Below the pieces are notes generated by a model, which had not been told where the DNA came from, searched no databases, and saw nothing but the letters and a program-made list of their open reading frames with translations. From contig NZ_CABVHJ010000005.1 of the NCBI RefSeq assembly GCF_902497745.1, forward strand, positions 1-64,000: a DNA stretch of 64,000 bases, given 5' to 3'. Shown piece after piece: positions 7,780-16,732 of this stretch (the first letter of the stretch is position 1; each line of letters opens with the position of its first letter). A program made the translations under genes and the position numbers. The DNA is from Pseudomonas fluorescens. Lineage in GTDB: Bacteria; Pseudomonadota; Gammaproteobacteria; Pseudomonadales; Pseudomonadaceae.

Positions 7780-8691
7780 ATGAATCCACAAGAACTGAAG
7801 TCCATCCTCTCTGCCGGCCTGCTGTCTTTCCCGGTGACCGATTTCAACGCGCAGGGCGATTTCAACCGCGCCGGCTACATCAAACGTCTGGAATGGCTGG
7901 CCCCGTATGGCGCTTCAGCATTGTTCGCCGCCGGCGGCACCGGTGAGTTCTTCTCCCTGGCCGCCAGCGAATACTCGGAAATCATCAAGACTGCCGTCGA
8001 CACCTGCGCCACCAGCGTGCCGATTCTGGCCGGCGTCGGCGGTTCGACCCGTCAGGCCATCGAATACGCTCAGGAAGCCGAGCGTCTGGGCGCCAAAGGT
8101 CTGTTGCTGCTGCCGCACTACCTGACCGAAGCGAGCCAGGACGGCGTTGCCGCCCACGTTGAAGCCGTGTGTAAATCGGTCAACATCGGCGTAGTCGTTT
8201 ACAACCGCAACGTTTGCCGCTTGACCGCGTCGCTGCTGGAACGTCTGGCCGAGCGCTGCCCAAACCTGATCGGTTACAAGGACGGTCTGGGTGATATCGA
8301 GTTGATGGTGTCGATCCGTCGCCGCCTCGGTGATCGTTTCAGCTACCTGGGTGGTCTGCCGACCGCCGAAGTCTACGCTGCTGCCTACAAGGCCTTGGGC
8401 GTGCCGGTTTACTCCTCGGCGGTGTTCAACTTCATCCCGAAAACCGCGATGGACTTCTACCACGCGATCGCCCGTGAAGATCACGCCACCGTCGGCAAGA
8501 TCATCGACGACTTCTTCCTGCCGTACCTCGACATCCGCAACCGCAAGGCCGGTTATGCCGTGAGCATCGTCAAGGCAGGCGCGAAAATCGCCGGCTATGA
8601 CGCAGGCCCGGTGCGGGCGCCGCTGACCGATCTGACTGGCGAAGAGTACGAAATGCTCGCTGCGCTGATCGACAAGCAAGGTGCGCAGTAA
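7780..8691 (+). CDS. kdgD: 5-dehydro-4-deoxyglucarate dehydratase
   Basis: 303 residues, a full-length member of the DHDPS/NAL aldolase superfamily. The enzyme converts 5-keto-4-deoxyglucarate to 2,5-dioxopentanoate (alpha-ketoglutarate semialdehyde) with loss of CO2 and water. The Schiff-base lysine is Lys167 in [10 protein letters not shown] and the partner tyrosine is Tyr141 in VVVYNRN; the substrate loop GGTGEFFSL is intact. Downstream come the matching semialdehyde dehydrogenase, a sugar-acid transporter and galactarate dehydratase, which together convert galactarate (and possibly glucarate) to 2-oxoglutarate. It is transcribed from the promoter with the palindromic operator. Confidence 0.93.
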   Translation: MNPQELKSILSAGLLSFPVTDFNAQGDFNRAGYIKRLEWLAPYGASALFAAGGTGEFFSLAASEYSEIIKTAVDTCATSVPILAGVGGSTRQAIEYAQEAERLGAKGLLLLPHYLTEASQDGVAAHVEAVCKSVNIGVVVYNRNVCRLTASLLERLAERCPNLIGYKDGLGDIELMVSIRRRLGDRFSYLGGLPTAEVYAAAYKALGVPVYSSAVFNFIPKTAMDFYHAIAREDHATVGKIIDDFFLPYLDIRNRKAGYAVSIVKAGAKIAGYDAGPVRAPLTDLTGEEYEMLAALIDKQGAQ

Positions 8692-8708
8692 CACCCGACA
8701 AAAACGCG

Positions 8709-8733
8709 GCCGCTGAGTAATCAGCGGCTTTTT
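8709..8733 (+). terminator. Intrinsic terminator between kdgD and the dehydrogenase gene
   Basis: A perfect 8-bp stem GCCGCTGA/TCAGCGGC (8709-8716 with 8721-8728) with a 4-nt loop is followed by TTTTT. It lies in the middle of the apparent operon, so it should make downstream expression partial or require a second promoter. Confidence 0.7.
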
Positions 8734-8766
8734 GCGTAAAGGCTTTTAGTTTTGAGGGCTGCCCCT

Positions 8767-10212
8767 GTGACAAATGCAAAACGCTACGACAACTACATCA
8801 ACGGCGAATGGGTTGCCGGTGCCGACTACTCGGCCAACATCAACCCGTCGGAACTGAGCGACACCATCGGCGACTACGCCAAGGCTGATCTGACTCAGGT
8901 TCACGCCGCCATCGACGCTGCCCGCGCGGCATTTCCGGCGTATTCGACTTCGGGCATTCAGGCCCGTCACGATTCGCTGGATAAAGTCGGTACGGAAATT
9001 CTCGCCCGTCGCGAAGAACTCGGCACCCTGCTGGCGCGGGAAGAGGGCAAGACCCTGCCCGAAGCCATCGGCGAAGTGACCCGCGCCGGCAACATCTTCA
9101 AGTTCTTCGCCGGTGAATGCCTGCGCCTGTCTGGCGACTACGTGCCGTCGGTGCGCCCGGGCGTCAACGTTGAAGTGACTCGCGAAGCACTGGGTGTGGT
9201 CGGTCTGATCACCCCGTGGAACTTCCCGATCGCCATTCCAGCGTGGAAAATCGCGCCAGCCTTGGCCTACGGCAACTGCGTGGTATTGAAACCGGCCGAT
9301 CTGGTGCCGGGTTGCGCCTGGGCGCTGGCGGAAATCATCTCTCGCGCAGGCTTCCCGGCCGGCGTGTTCAACCTGGTGATGGGCAGCGGTCGCGTGGTTG
9401 GCGATGCGCTGGTGCAGAGCCCGAAAGTCGATGGCATCAGCTTCACCGGTTCGGTGGGTGTGGGTCGGCAGATCGCCGTCAACTGCGTATCCCGCCAGGC
9501 CAAAGTCCAGCTGGAAATGGGCGGCAAGAACCCGCAGATCATTCTCGACGACGCCGACCTCAAGCAAGCGGTCGAGCTGTCGGTGCAGAGCGCGTTCTAT
9601 TCCACTGGTCAGCGTTGCACTGCGTCGAGCCGCTTGATCGTAACCGCTGGGATTCACGACAAGTTCGTCGAAGCCATGGCCGAGCGTATGAAGTCGATCA
9701 AGGTCGGCCACGCACTGAAATCCGGCACCGATATCGGTCCGGTAGTTTCGCAAGCGCAGCTTGAACAGGATATGAAGTACATCGACATCGGCCAGTCCGA
9801 AGGTGCGCGTCTGGTCAGCGGTGGTGGTCTGGTGACCTGCGACACCGAAGGCTACTTCCTCGCGCCAACGCTGTTTGCCGACAGCGAAGCGTCGATGCGC
9901 ATCAGCCGCGAAGAGATCTTCGGCCCGGTGGCCAACATCGTTCGCGTGGCTGACTACGACGCGGCGCTGGCGATGGCCAACGACACCGAGTTCGGTCTGT
10001 CGGCAGGTATCGCTACGACGTCGTTGAAGTACGCCAATCACTTCAAACGCCATTCGCAAGCCGGGATGGTCATGGTCAACCTGCCGACCGCTGGCGTGGA
10101 TTACCACGTTCCGTTCGGTGGGCGTAAAGGTTCATCCTATGGATCACGTGAGCAAGGCCGCTATGCGCAAGAGTTCTACACGGTCGTGAAGACCAGTTAC
10201 ATCGGTTCCTGA
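8767..10212 (+). CDS. Alpha-ketoglutarate semialdehyde dehydrogenase (aldehyde dehydrogenase family)
   Basis: 481 residues from GTG 8767, chosen because GAGGG lies about 8 nt upstream; the TTG at 8752 would overlap that site. Catalytic Cys284 (GQRCTASS) and general base Glu250 (QLEMGGKNP) are present, as are PWNFPIAIPAWK and the FTGSVGVGRQI cofactor loop. It oxidises 2,5-dioxopentanoate from KdgD to 2-oxoglutarate with NAD(P)+. The substrate is inferred from kdgD next to it, since aldehyde dehydrogenases are hard to tell apart by sequence. Confidence 0.88.
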   Translation: MTNAKRYDNYINGEWVAGADYSANINPSELSDTIGDYAKADLTQVHAAIDAARAAFPAYSTSGIQARHDSLDKVGTEILARREELGTLLAREEGKTLPEAIGEVTRAGNIFKFFAGECLRLSGDYVPSVRPGVNVEVTREALGVVGLITPWNFPIAIPAWKIAPALAYGNCVVLKPADLVPGCAWALAEIISRAGFPAGVFNLVMGSGRVVGDALVQSPKVDGISFTGSVGVGRQIAVNCVSRQAKVQLEMGGKNPQIILDDADLKQAVELSVQSAFYSTGQRCTASSRLIVTAGIHDKFVEAMAERMKSIKVGHALKSGTDIGPVVSQAQLEQDMKYIDIGQSEGARLVSGGGLVTCDTEGYFLAPTLFADSEASMRISREEIFGPVANIVRVADYDAALAMANDTEFGLSAGIATTSLKYANHFKRHSQAGMVMVNLPTAGVDYHVPFGGRKGSSYGSREQGRYAQEFYTVVKTSYIGS

Positions 10213-10226
10213 TACACGCAATACCC

Positions 10227-10299
10227 CTGTAGGAGCTGCCGAAGGCTGCGATCTTTTGATCTCGATCTTAAAGATCGCAGCCTTCGGCAGCTCCTACAG
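10227..10299. repeat. REP-type inverted repeat (TGTAGGAGCTGCCGAAGG family)
   Basis: Facing arms, as at 5694-5774, with a short centre. It separates the dehydrogenase gene from the transporter and may stabilise or end the upstream message. Confidence 0.85.
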
Positions 10300-10355
10300 G
10301 GAATACCAAAGAAGATTCACCCGCGCATAAAAATAATCAGTGGGAGTACCTCTAC

Positions 10356-11717
10356 ATGCAATCGTCCAAGCCGACTCACGTCCGCTATTTGATCCTGCTC
10401 ATGCTGTTTCTGGTGACCACGATCAACTACGCCGACCGTGCCACGATCGCCATCGCCGGCTCCAGCCTGCAAAAAGATCTGGGCATCGACGCAGTCACCC
10501 TCGGCTACATCTTCTCCGCATTCGGTTGGGCCTACGTGGCCGGGCAAATTCCCGGTGGCTGGCTGCTCGATCGCTTCGGCTCGAAAAAAGTCTATGCCCT
10601 GAGCATTTTCACCTGGTCGCTGTTCACCGTGCTGCAAGGCTTTGTCGGTGAATTCGGCATGTCCACCGCGATTGTTGCGCTGTTCATGCTGCGCTTCCTC
10701 GTCGGTCTGGCTGAAGCGCCTTCGTTCCCCGGCAACGCGCGCATCGTCGCGGCGTGGTTCCCGACCGCTGAACGCGGCACCGCTTCGGCGATCTTCAACT
10801 CGGCGCAATACTTTGCCACCGTGTTGTTCGCACCGCTGATGGGCTGGATCGTGTACTCCTTCGGTTGGGAGCACGTGTTCATCGTCATGGGTATCCTCGG
10901 GATCATCTTCTCGCTGGTCTGGCTGAAAGTGATTTACAGCCCGCGTGAACACCCGCGTATCAACGAAGCTGAGTTCAAACATATCGCTGAAAACGGCGGC
11001 ATGGTCGACATGGATCAGAAGGGCAAAAAGTCCGACGGTCCGAAGTGGGATTACATCCGTCAGTTGCTGACCAACCGGATGATGCTTGGCGTGTATCTGG
11101 GCCAGTACTGCATCAACGGCATCACTTACTTCTTCCTGACCTGGTTCCCGGTGTATCTGGTGCAAGAGCGTGGCATGACCATTCTCAAGGCCGGTTTCAT
11201 CGCCTCGTTGCCGGCAATCTGCGGCTTTATCGGCGGCGTGCTCGGTGGGGTGATTTCCGACTACCTGTTGCGCAAGGGCCACTCGCTGACCTTCGCGCGC
11301 AAAGCGCCGATCATTGCCGGCCTGCTGGTTTCCAGCAGCATCGTTGCCTGCAACTATGTTGAAGTGGAATGGATGGTGGTTGGCTTCATGGCCCTGGCCT
11401 TCTTCGGCAAAGGCGTTGGCGCGCTGGGTTGGGCGGTGGTTTCCGACACTTCGCCAAAACAGATCGCCGGTCTGAGCGGTGGCCTGTTCAACACTTTCGG
11501 CAACATTGCTTCGATCACCACGCCGATCGTGATTGGCTACATCATCAGCTCCACCGGTTCGTTCAAATGGGCGCTGGTGTTCGTCGGTGCCAACGCACTG
11601 GTCGCGGTGTTCAGCTATCTGGTCATCGTTGGCCCGATCAAACGCGTGGTACTCAAAGAGCCGCCAACCAACGGCGGTGTTGAAGCCAGCGGTAAATTGT
11701 CCCAAGCGCATTCCTGA
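10356..11717 (+). CDS. MFS transporter for glucarate/galactarate (GudP/GarP-like)
   Basis: 453 residues with about 12 membrane segments. The N-terminus ([26 protein letters not shown]) and the [24 protein letters not shown] stretch are characteristic of the anion:cation symporter family that includes GudP, GarP and DgoT. It sits between the semialdehyde dehydrogenase and garD, so hexarate uptake is the likely role. ATG 10356 is preceded by GGGAG. garD starts 11 nt after its stop, so they are co-transcribed. Confidence 0.9.
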   Translation: MQSSKPTHVRYLILLMLFLVTTINYADRATIAIAGSSLQKDLGIDAVTLGYIFSAFGWAYVAGQIPGGWLLDRFGSKKVYALSIFTWSLFTVLQGFVGEFGMSTAIVALFMLRFLVGLAEAPSFPGNARIVAAWFPTAERGTASAIFNSAQYFATVLFAPLMGWIVYSFGWEHVFIVMGILGIIFSLVWLKVIYSPREHPRINEAEFKHIAENGGMVDMDQKGKKSDGPKWDYIRQLLTNRMMLGVYLGQYCINGITYFFLTWFPVYLVQERGMTILKAGFIASLPAICGFIGGVLGGVISDYLLRKGHSLTFARKAPIIAGLLVSSSIVACNYVEVEWMVVGFMALAFFGKGVGALGWAVVSDTSPKQIAGLSGGLFNTFGNIASITTPIVIGYIISSTGSFKWALVFVGANALVAVFSYLVIVGPIKRVVLKEPPTNGGVEASGKLSQAHS

Positions 11718-11728
11718 GGAGCGGCGTC

Positions 11729-13282
11729 ATGCAGTTGATTGAACATTCCGACTCGCCGCGCCACATCCGCCTGCACGAGCGGGACAATGTGGTGGTCGTG
11801 GTCAACGACCAGGGCGCACCGGCCGGCACTGAGTTTGCCGATGGCCTGGTGACGCTGGAATTTGTGCCGCAGAGCCACAAGGTCACCCTCGAAGATATTC
11901 CTGAGGGCGGCCAGGTGATTCGCTACGGTCAGGTGATCGGCTACGCGTTGCAGCCGATTCGCCGTGGCAGTTGGGTCAAGGAAGATCAACTGCGCATGCC
12001 GACCGCGCCGCCGCTGGACAGCTTGCCGCTGTCCACCGAGGTGCCGGACGCGCAGGCACCGCTGGAAGGTTTCACCTTCGAGGGCTATCGCAACGCCGAC
12101 GGCACCGTCGGCACGCGCAATATTCTCGGTATCACTACGACCGTGCAGTGCGTCACCGGCGTGCTCGATCACGCGGTGAAACGCATCAAGGAAGAACTGC
12201 TGCCGAAGTACCCGCACGTCGATGACGTGGTGGCGCTGACCCACAGTTACGGCTGCGGCGTGGCGATTACCGCCACCGACGCCTACATCCCGATTCGCAC
12301 CGTGCGCAATCTGGCGCGTAATCCGAACCTCGGTGGTGAGGCATTGGTGATCAGTCTGGGCTGCGAGAAATTGCAGGCCGGACAGGTGATGCACGAGGAC
12401 GACGCTTCTGTGGATCTCAGCGATCCATGGCTGTATCGCCTGCAGGATTCCAGTCACGGTTTCACCGAGATGATCGAACAGATCATGCAACTGGCTGAGG
12501 TCCGTTTGAAGAAACTCGACCAGCGTCGCCGCGAGACCGTGCCGGCATCCGAGCTGATCCTCGGCATGCAGTGTGGCGGCAGCGATGCGTTCTCCGGGAT
12601 CACCGCCAACCCGGCGCTGGGTTACGCCTCGGACTTGCTGTTGCGTGCAGGGGCGACGGTGATGTTTTCCGAAGTCACCGAAGTGCGCGATGCGATTTAC
12701 CTGCTGACTTCACGCGCCGAAAGCAAAACCGTCGCCGAGGAACTGGTGCGCGAGATGGACTGGTACGACCGTTACCTGGCCAAGGGTGAAGCGGATCGCA
12801 GCGCCAACACCACGCCGGGCAACAAGAAGGGCGGGCTGTCGAACATTGTCGAGAAGTCGCTGGGGTCGATCGTCAAATCCGGGAGCAGCGCGATCAATGG
12901 CGTGCTCGGCCCGGGCGAGCGTTTCAAGCAGAAGGGTTTGATTTTCTGCGCGACGCCGGCGAGCGATTTTGTCTGCGGCACGTTGCAACTGGCGGCGGGG
13001 ATGAACCTGCATGTGTTCACCACCGGGCGCGGCACACCCTATGGCTTGGCGATGGCGCCGGTGGTGAAGGTCTCGACGCGTACGGAGCTGGCGCAGCGTT
13101 GGCCCGATCTGATCGACATCGATGCCGGGCGGATCGCAACCGGGCGCGCGACCATCGAGGAATTGGGTTGGGAGCTGTTTCACTATTACCTGGATGTCGC
13201 GAGCGGCAAACAGCAGACGTGGGCGGAGAAGCACAAACTGCATAACGACATTACTTTGTTCAATCCGGCGCCGATTACTTGA
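11729..13282 (+). CDS. garD: Galactarate dehydratase
   Basis: 517 residues, the usual GarD length. An N-terminal SAF-like domain (residues 1-95, [19 protein letters not shown]) is followed by the UxaA/GarD C-terminal domain with [35 protein letters not shown], and the late [18 protein letters not shown] motif. It dehydrates galactarate to 5-keto-4-deoxyglucarate, the substrate of KdgD, so the cluster is a closed pathway. Translation starts after GAGGAG. The gene is followed by a repeat array, not a clean terminator. Confidence 0.93.
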   Translation: MQLIEHSDSPRHIRLHERDNVVVVVNDQGAPAGTEFADGLVTLEFVPQSHKVTLEDIPEGGQVIRYGQVIGYALQPIRRGSWVKEDQLRMPTAPPLDSLPLSTEVPDAQAPLEGFTFEGYRNADGTVGTRNILGITTTVQCVTGVLDHAVKRIKEELLPKYPHVDDVVALTHSYGCGVAITATDAYIPIRTVRNLARNPNLGGEALVISLGCEKLQAGQVMHEDDASVDLSDPWLYRLQDSSHGFTEMIEQIMQLAEVRLKKLDQRRRETVPASELILGMQCGGSDAFSGITANPALGYASDLLLRAGATVMFSEVTEVRDAIYLLTSRAESKTVAEELVREMDWYDRYLAKGEADRSANTTPGNKKGGLSNIVEKSLGSIVKSGSSAINGVLGPGERFKQKGLIFCATPASDFVCGTLQLAAGMNLHVFTTGRGTPYGLAMAPVVKVSTRTELAQRWPDLIDIDAGRIATGRATIEELGWELFHYYLDVASGKQQTWAEKHKLHNDITLFNPAPIT

Positions 13283-13304
13283 TGGTTTGGGGGTGGGTCA
13301 AGAG

Positions 13305-13626
13305 CTACCCTCACCCCAGCCCTCTCCCTGGGGGAGAGGGGGCCGACCGAGTTGTCTTGCGCTATACATCGACCTGAAATACCGAGTTGATTATGGATTC
13401 AGCGATGTCATTTCAGGTCGATGGATTTATGCAATATCCCCCGATTGGTCCCCTCTCCTTCGGGGAGAGGGTTAGGGTGAGGGGCTGATCGAGTTGTTTG
13501 GCGCTATACATCGACTTGAAATACCGAGTTGATTATGGATTCAACGAAGTCATTTCAGGTCGATGGATTTATGCAATATCCCCCGATCGGTCCCCTCTCC
13601 CTCCGGGAGAGGGCTAGGGTGAGGGG
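13305..13626. repeat. Array of composite dispersed repeats (142-bp tandem period)
   Basis: Three CCCTCTCCC...GGGAGAGGG palindromes alternate with two copies of a core (from 13359 and from 13501, offset 142 bp). In each core CATCGACYTGAAAT is inverted as ATTTCAGGTCGATG about 24 nt later, giving a 14-bp stem. The two cores differ at only a few bases. This fills most of the 394-bp gap between garD and the AEC transporter; no gene is seen there. Confidence 0.85.
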
Positions 13627-13676
13627 CTTTTGCTTTATCATTGGCCACTAACGACGCTCACCCAAGGCTCCCCGGC

Positions 13677-14618
13677 ATGCTGGCAATTTTCCTCGAAACC
13701 CTGAACATCACCGCGCCGGTATTTGCCATGCTGTTTCTCGGTGTGCTGCTCAAGCGCATCGACTGGATCAACGACAACTTCATCCACACGGCCTCGTCGC
13801 TGGTGTTCAACGTCACCATGCCGGCGCTGCTGTTCCTCGGCATTCTGCACGCCGACCTCCACGCCGCGTTGCAACCGTCCCTGCTGATCTACTTCTCCTT
13901 GGCCACCCTGGTGAGTTTCGCCGTGGCTTGGGGCTGGGCGATTTTCAAATGCCCGCGTGAAGATCGCGGCATCTACACCCAGGGTGCGTTTCGCGGCAAC
14001 AACGGCGTCATCGGTCTGGCGCTGGCGGCGAGCATGTACGGCGATTACGGGATTTCCCTCGGGGCGATTCTCGCGGCGCTGGTGATCCTGTTCTACAACA
14101 CGCTGTCGACCATCGTGCTGGCGGTGTACAGCCCGGTGATCAAGTCCGATCCGTGGAGCATCTGCAAAAGCGTGTTCAGCAATCCGCTGATCATCAGCGT
14201 GATTGCGGCGGCGCCGTTTGCCTATTTCAAGATCGGTCTGCCGGGCTGGCTGGAGACTTCCGGTCAGTATCTGGCGCAGACCACGTTGCCGCTGGCGCTG
14301 ATCTGCATTGGCGGCACGCTGTCACTGGCGGCGCTGCGCAAGAGCGGCAATATGGCGCTCAGCTCCAGCCTGGTGAAGATGATCGGTTTGCCGGTGCTGG
14401 CGACGTTGGGGGCTTGGTTGTGGGGCTTTCGTGGCGCGGAGCTGGGGATTCTGTTTCTGTACTTCGGCAGCCCGACGGCAGCGGCGAGTTTTGTCATGGC
14501 TCGGGCGGCGCAGGGCAATCATGAACTGGCGGCGGCGATTATCGTGATGACCACGTTGATGGCGGCGATTACCACCAATGTCGGGATTTTCGTTTTGCAG
14601 TGGGGTGGGTGGATCTAG
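13677..14618 (+). CDS. AEC (auxin efflux carrier) family transporter
   Basis: 313 residues with about ten hydrophobic segments in two bundles of five. Family features include an N-terminal ETLNITAPVFAMLFLGVLLKRI helix, FNVTMPALLFLGI, FRGNNGVIGLALA in the middle, and a conserved end (SPTAAASFVMARAAQGNHELAAAIIVMTTLMAAITTNVGI). AEC carriers in bacteria move malonate, malate or similar acids. The substrate here is unknown; the nearby sugar-acid pathway is suggestive only. ATG 13677 with AAGG upstream was preferred over TTG 13641. Confidence 0.85.
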   Translation: MLAIFLETLNITAPVFAMLFLGVLLKRIDWINDNFIHTASSLVFNVTMPALLFLGILHADLHAALQPSLLIYFSLATLVSFAVAWGWAIFKCPREDRGIYTQGAFRGNNGVIGLALAASMYGDYGISLGAILAALVILFYNTLSTIVLAVYSPVIKSDPWSICKSVFSNPLIISVIAAAPFAYFKIGLPGWLETSGQYLAQTTLPLALICIGGTLSLAALRKSGNMALSSSLVKMIGLPVLATLGAWLWGFRGAELGILFLYFGSPTAAASFVMARAAQGNHELAAAIIVMTTLMAAITTNVGIFVLQWGGWI

Positions 14619-14647
14619 CCTGGATCTTGGGTTGCTCTCCCGGGCCT

Positions 14648-14715
14648 CTTCGCGAGCAAGCTCGCTCCCACATTTGAAATGCATTCCAATGTGGGAGCGA
14701 GCTTGCTCGCGAAGG
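14648..14715. repeat. REPIN-type inverted repeat pair
   Basis: Two facing copies of TTCGCGAGCAAGCTCGCTCC separated by an AT-rich spacer, between two convergent genes. Confidence 0.85.
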
Positions 14716-14726
14716 CGTCAGTTCAA

Positions 14727-15107
14727 TCACTCAGGTTTCTGGTAGGTATCAATCACTTCCTGCGCCGCCCGAAACGCATCGATCGCTGCCGGCACGCCGG
14801 CATACACTGCGCAATGCAGCAGCGCCTCACGAATCTCGTCCACCGTGCAGCCATTGTTCAGCGCACCGCGCACGTGGCCTTTCAACTCCTGCGGGCACTT
14901 CAGTGCCGTCAGCGCAGCGAGGGTGATCAAACTGCGGGTTTTCAGCGGCAGACCTTCGCGGTTCCACACGCCACCCCAGGCATGTTCATTGACGAAGTCC
15001 TGCAATGGCTGGGTGAACTCGGTGGCGTTGCCCAAGGCGCGATCAACAAACGCATCGCCCATTACCTGGCGACGGACTTCAACCCCGGACTTCTTCGATT
15101 CGGTCAT
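14727..15107 (-). CDS. Carboxymuconolactone decarboxylase family protein (PcaC-like)
   Basis: 126 residues, close to PcaC length. VRRQVMGDAFVDRAL, FVNEHAWGGVWNREGLPLKTRSLITLAAL, and the C-terminal EALLHCAVYAGVPAAIDAFRAAQ follow the 4-carboxymuconolactone decarboxylase pattern closely. It lacks the AhpD CxxC pair. No other protocatechuate-pathway gene is nearby, so the substrate is uncertain. Its ATG overlaps the stop of the exchanger gene upstream (ATGA), so the two are translationally coupled. Confidence 0.85.
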   Translation of the reverse strand: MTESKKSGVEVRRQVMGDAFVDRALGNATEFTQPLQDFVNEHAWGGVWNREGLPLKTRSLITLAALTALKCPQELKGHVRGALNNGCTVDEIREALLHCAVYAGVPAAIDAFRAAQEVIDTYQKPE

Positions 15108-16165
15108 GGTTTTTCACTCTTGTGGTGTTGGCGGCGCCAGGCGCGGATCGACGTGAACAGCAGAAACGTCAACAGCGTCGGCAGGACATAAAACAGCATC
15201 AGCCGTTCGAGCTTGCCCGCCAGCGGCATGCCGGTGGTGAACGACACCACGTGCAGCCCATAGGCCAGATACAAACCGAGCAACAGCAAACCTTCGGCGC
15301 GCGTCACGCGGTAGCCGGAATAGAACACTGGCAGGCACAGTGCGGCGACGCCGAGCATCACCGGCAGGTCGAAATCCAGCGCGTTCGGCGATACCGACAG
15401 CGGCGTCGGCGCGATCAATGCAGTCAGGCCGAGCACCCCGAGCAGGTTGAACAGGTTGGCGCCGATCACGTTGCCTACGGCGATGTCGCGTTGACCGCGC
15501 AATGCGGCGATCAGCGACATGGCCAGTTCCGGCAGAGAGGTCCCGACAGCGACAACGGTCAGGCCGATGACCCGCTCGGAAAAGCCAAGATCGGTCGCTA
15601 CTACAACGGCAGCGTTCAGCAGCAGATGGCCGGCGAACACCAGCATGGTCAGGCCGACCACGATCATCAGCGCACTGCCGAACCAGGAGGTTTGCGCGGT
15701 TTCGGCGTGTTCCGTGTGTGGTCGTGCCGAGTGCCGTGACTGGCGAAACAGCAAGCCGAGATACAAGGCCAGTGCACCTAACAGCAGGATGCCGTCGAAG
15801 CGCCCGATCTCTTCATTCCACGCCAATACGAACACCAGCAGGCTGGCGCCGATCATCAGCGGAATATCGAGCCGCACCAGTTGCCGCGAAACGCGCAGAG
15901 GAATGATCAGCGCCGACAGGCCGAGGGTGACGAGGATATTGAAGATGCTGCTGCCGACCACGCTGCCAACGGCAATGTCCGGGTTGTGCGCCAGCGCCGC
16001 TTGCAGACTGACGGCCATTTGCGGCGCACTGCTGCCGAGGGCGACGATGGTCAGGCCGATGATCAGCGGCCGTACATGCAGGCGCGCGGCCAGACGCACC
16101 GCCGCGCGCACCATCAATTCGGCGCCGAAGATCAGCAGGCACAGGCCGGCGAGCAGTTCGATCAC
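15104..16165 (-). CDS. Calcium/sodium antiporter (CaCA family, YrbG-like)
   Basis: 353 residues from GTG 16165, with ten predicted membrane helices in two inverted halves plus a C-terminal extension ending LRAWRRQHHKSEKP-like. The second alpha repeat is canonical (VGTSLPELAMSLIAALRG, Glu213, then GNVIGANLFN). In the first, the usual acidic residue is replaced: LGSSAPQMAVSL has Gln49 where the family has Glu. That residue normally helps bind Ca2+, so ion choice or stoichiometry may be altered. A central hydrophilic loop (residues 142-158) is His-rich. It is coupled by a 4-nt overlap to the downstream CMD-family gene. Confidence 0.88.
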   Translation of the reverse strand: MIELLAGLCLLIFGAELMVRAAVRLAARLHVRPLIIGLTIVALGSSAPQMAVSLQAALAHNPDIAVGSVVGSSIFNILVTLGLSALIIPLRVSRQLVRLDIPLMIGASLLVFVLAWNEEIGRFDGILLLGALALYLGLLFRQSRHSARPHTEHAETAQTSWFGSALMIVVGLTMLVFAGHLLLNAAVVVATDLGFSERVIGLTVVAVGTSLPELAMSLIAALRGQRDIAVGNVIGANLFNLLGVLGLTALIAPTPLSVSPNALDFDLPVMLGVAALCLPVFYSGYRVTRAEGLLLLGLYLAYGLHVVSFTTGMPLAGKLERLMLFYVLPTLLTFLLFTSIRAWRRQHHKSEKP

Positions 16166-16211
16166 GCTGATCAGGGGTAAGTCGGCTAATCCGAAAATGG
16201 TCAGCGCTCCA

Positions 16212-16583
16212 TCAGTCGAGGGCCTGCACGCGAACCCGCGCGGTGCCGCTGCGCAGCATGCCGAGCTGTTCGGCGGCCTCGCGGGACACGTCGATCAGGC
16301 GTCCACGGGTATGCGGGCCGCGGTCGTTGATGCGGACCACGACGGATTCATCGTTTTTCAGGTTGGTGACCTTCACTCGCGTGCCAAAAGGTAATTGGCG
16401 GTGGGCGGCGGTCAGGGAATTCTGGTTGAACGGTTCGCCACTGGCGGTGCGTTTACCGTGGTGCTTTGCACCGTAATAGGAAGCGACACCGGTCTGGTCG
16501 TAACCGTGCGGGTCGATGGTGTCGGTGCTGGCGCAACCGGCCAGTAAAAAAAGCAGGGCGCAGGCGCCGAGCAGACGTTTCAT
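16212..16583 (-). CDS. Small RlpA-like lipoprotein (double-psi beta-barrel)
   Basis: 123 residues. ATG 16583 follows GGGAG. The N-terminus is a lipoprotein signal with lipobox LLAGC (lipidated Cys17). The body is one RlpA double-psi beta-barrel: GVASYYGAKHHGKRTASGEPFNQNSLTAAHRQLPFGTRVKV, then VVRINDRGPHTRGRLIDVSREAAEQLGM, with the Asp residues RlpA uses to cut naked glycan strands. There is no SPOR domain, so unlike RlpA proper it should not be recruited to septa. Probably cell-envelope associated. It lies 46 nt downstream of the exchanger gene's start, on the same strand. Confidence 0.87.
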   Translation of the reverse strand: MKRLLGACALLFLLAGCASTDTIDPHGYDQTGVASYYGAKHHGKRTASGEPFNQNSLTAAHRQLPFGTRVKVTNLKNDESVVVRINDRGPHTRGRLIDVSREAAEQLGMLRSGTARVRVQALD

Positions 16584-16603
16584 TCGAAAGCTCCCAGATA
16601 ACA

Positions 16604-16695
16604 ATGTGGGAGCGAGCTTGCTCGCGAAGAGGCCGTCACATTCAGCATTCATGTTGAATGTCATGACGCCTTCGCGAGCAAGCTCGCTCCCACAG
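16604..16695. repeat. REPIN-type inverted repeat pair
   Basis: Facing copies of GTGGGAGCGAGCTTGCTCGC and its complement with a spacer of about 45 nt, between gatB and the RlpA-like gene. Confidence 0.85.
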
Positions 16696-16732
16696 GGAAT
16701 AGAGCCAGGCTTTGGATCTGGCTCAATTGCGG

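Noticed and set aside
13305-13626. Possible CRISPR array
   Set aside because: The repeats are palindromic REP-like units with a conserved core, not short identical repeats with unique spacers, and no cas gene is nearby.
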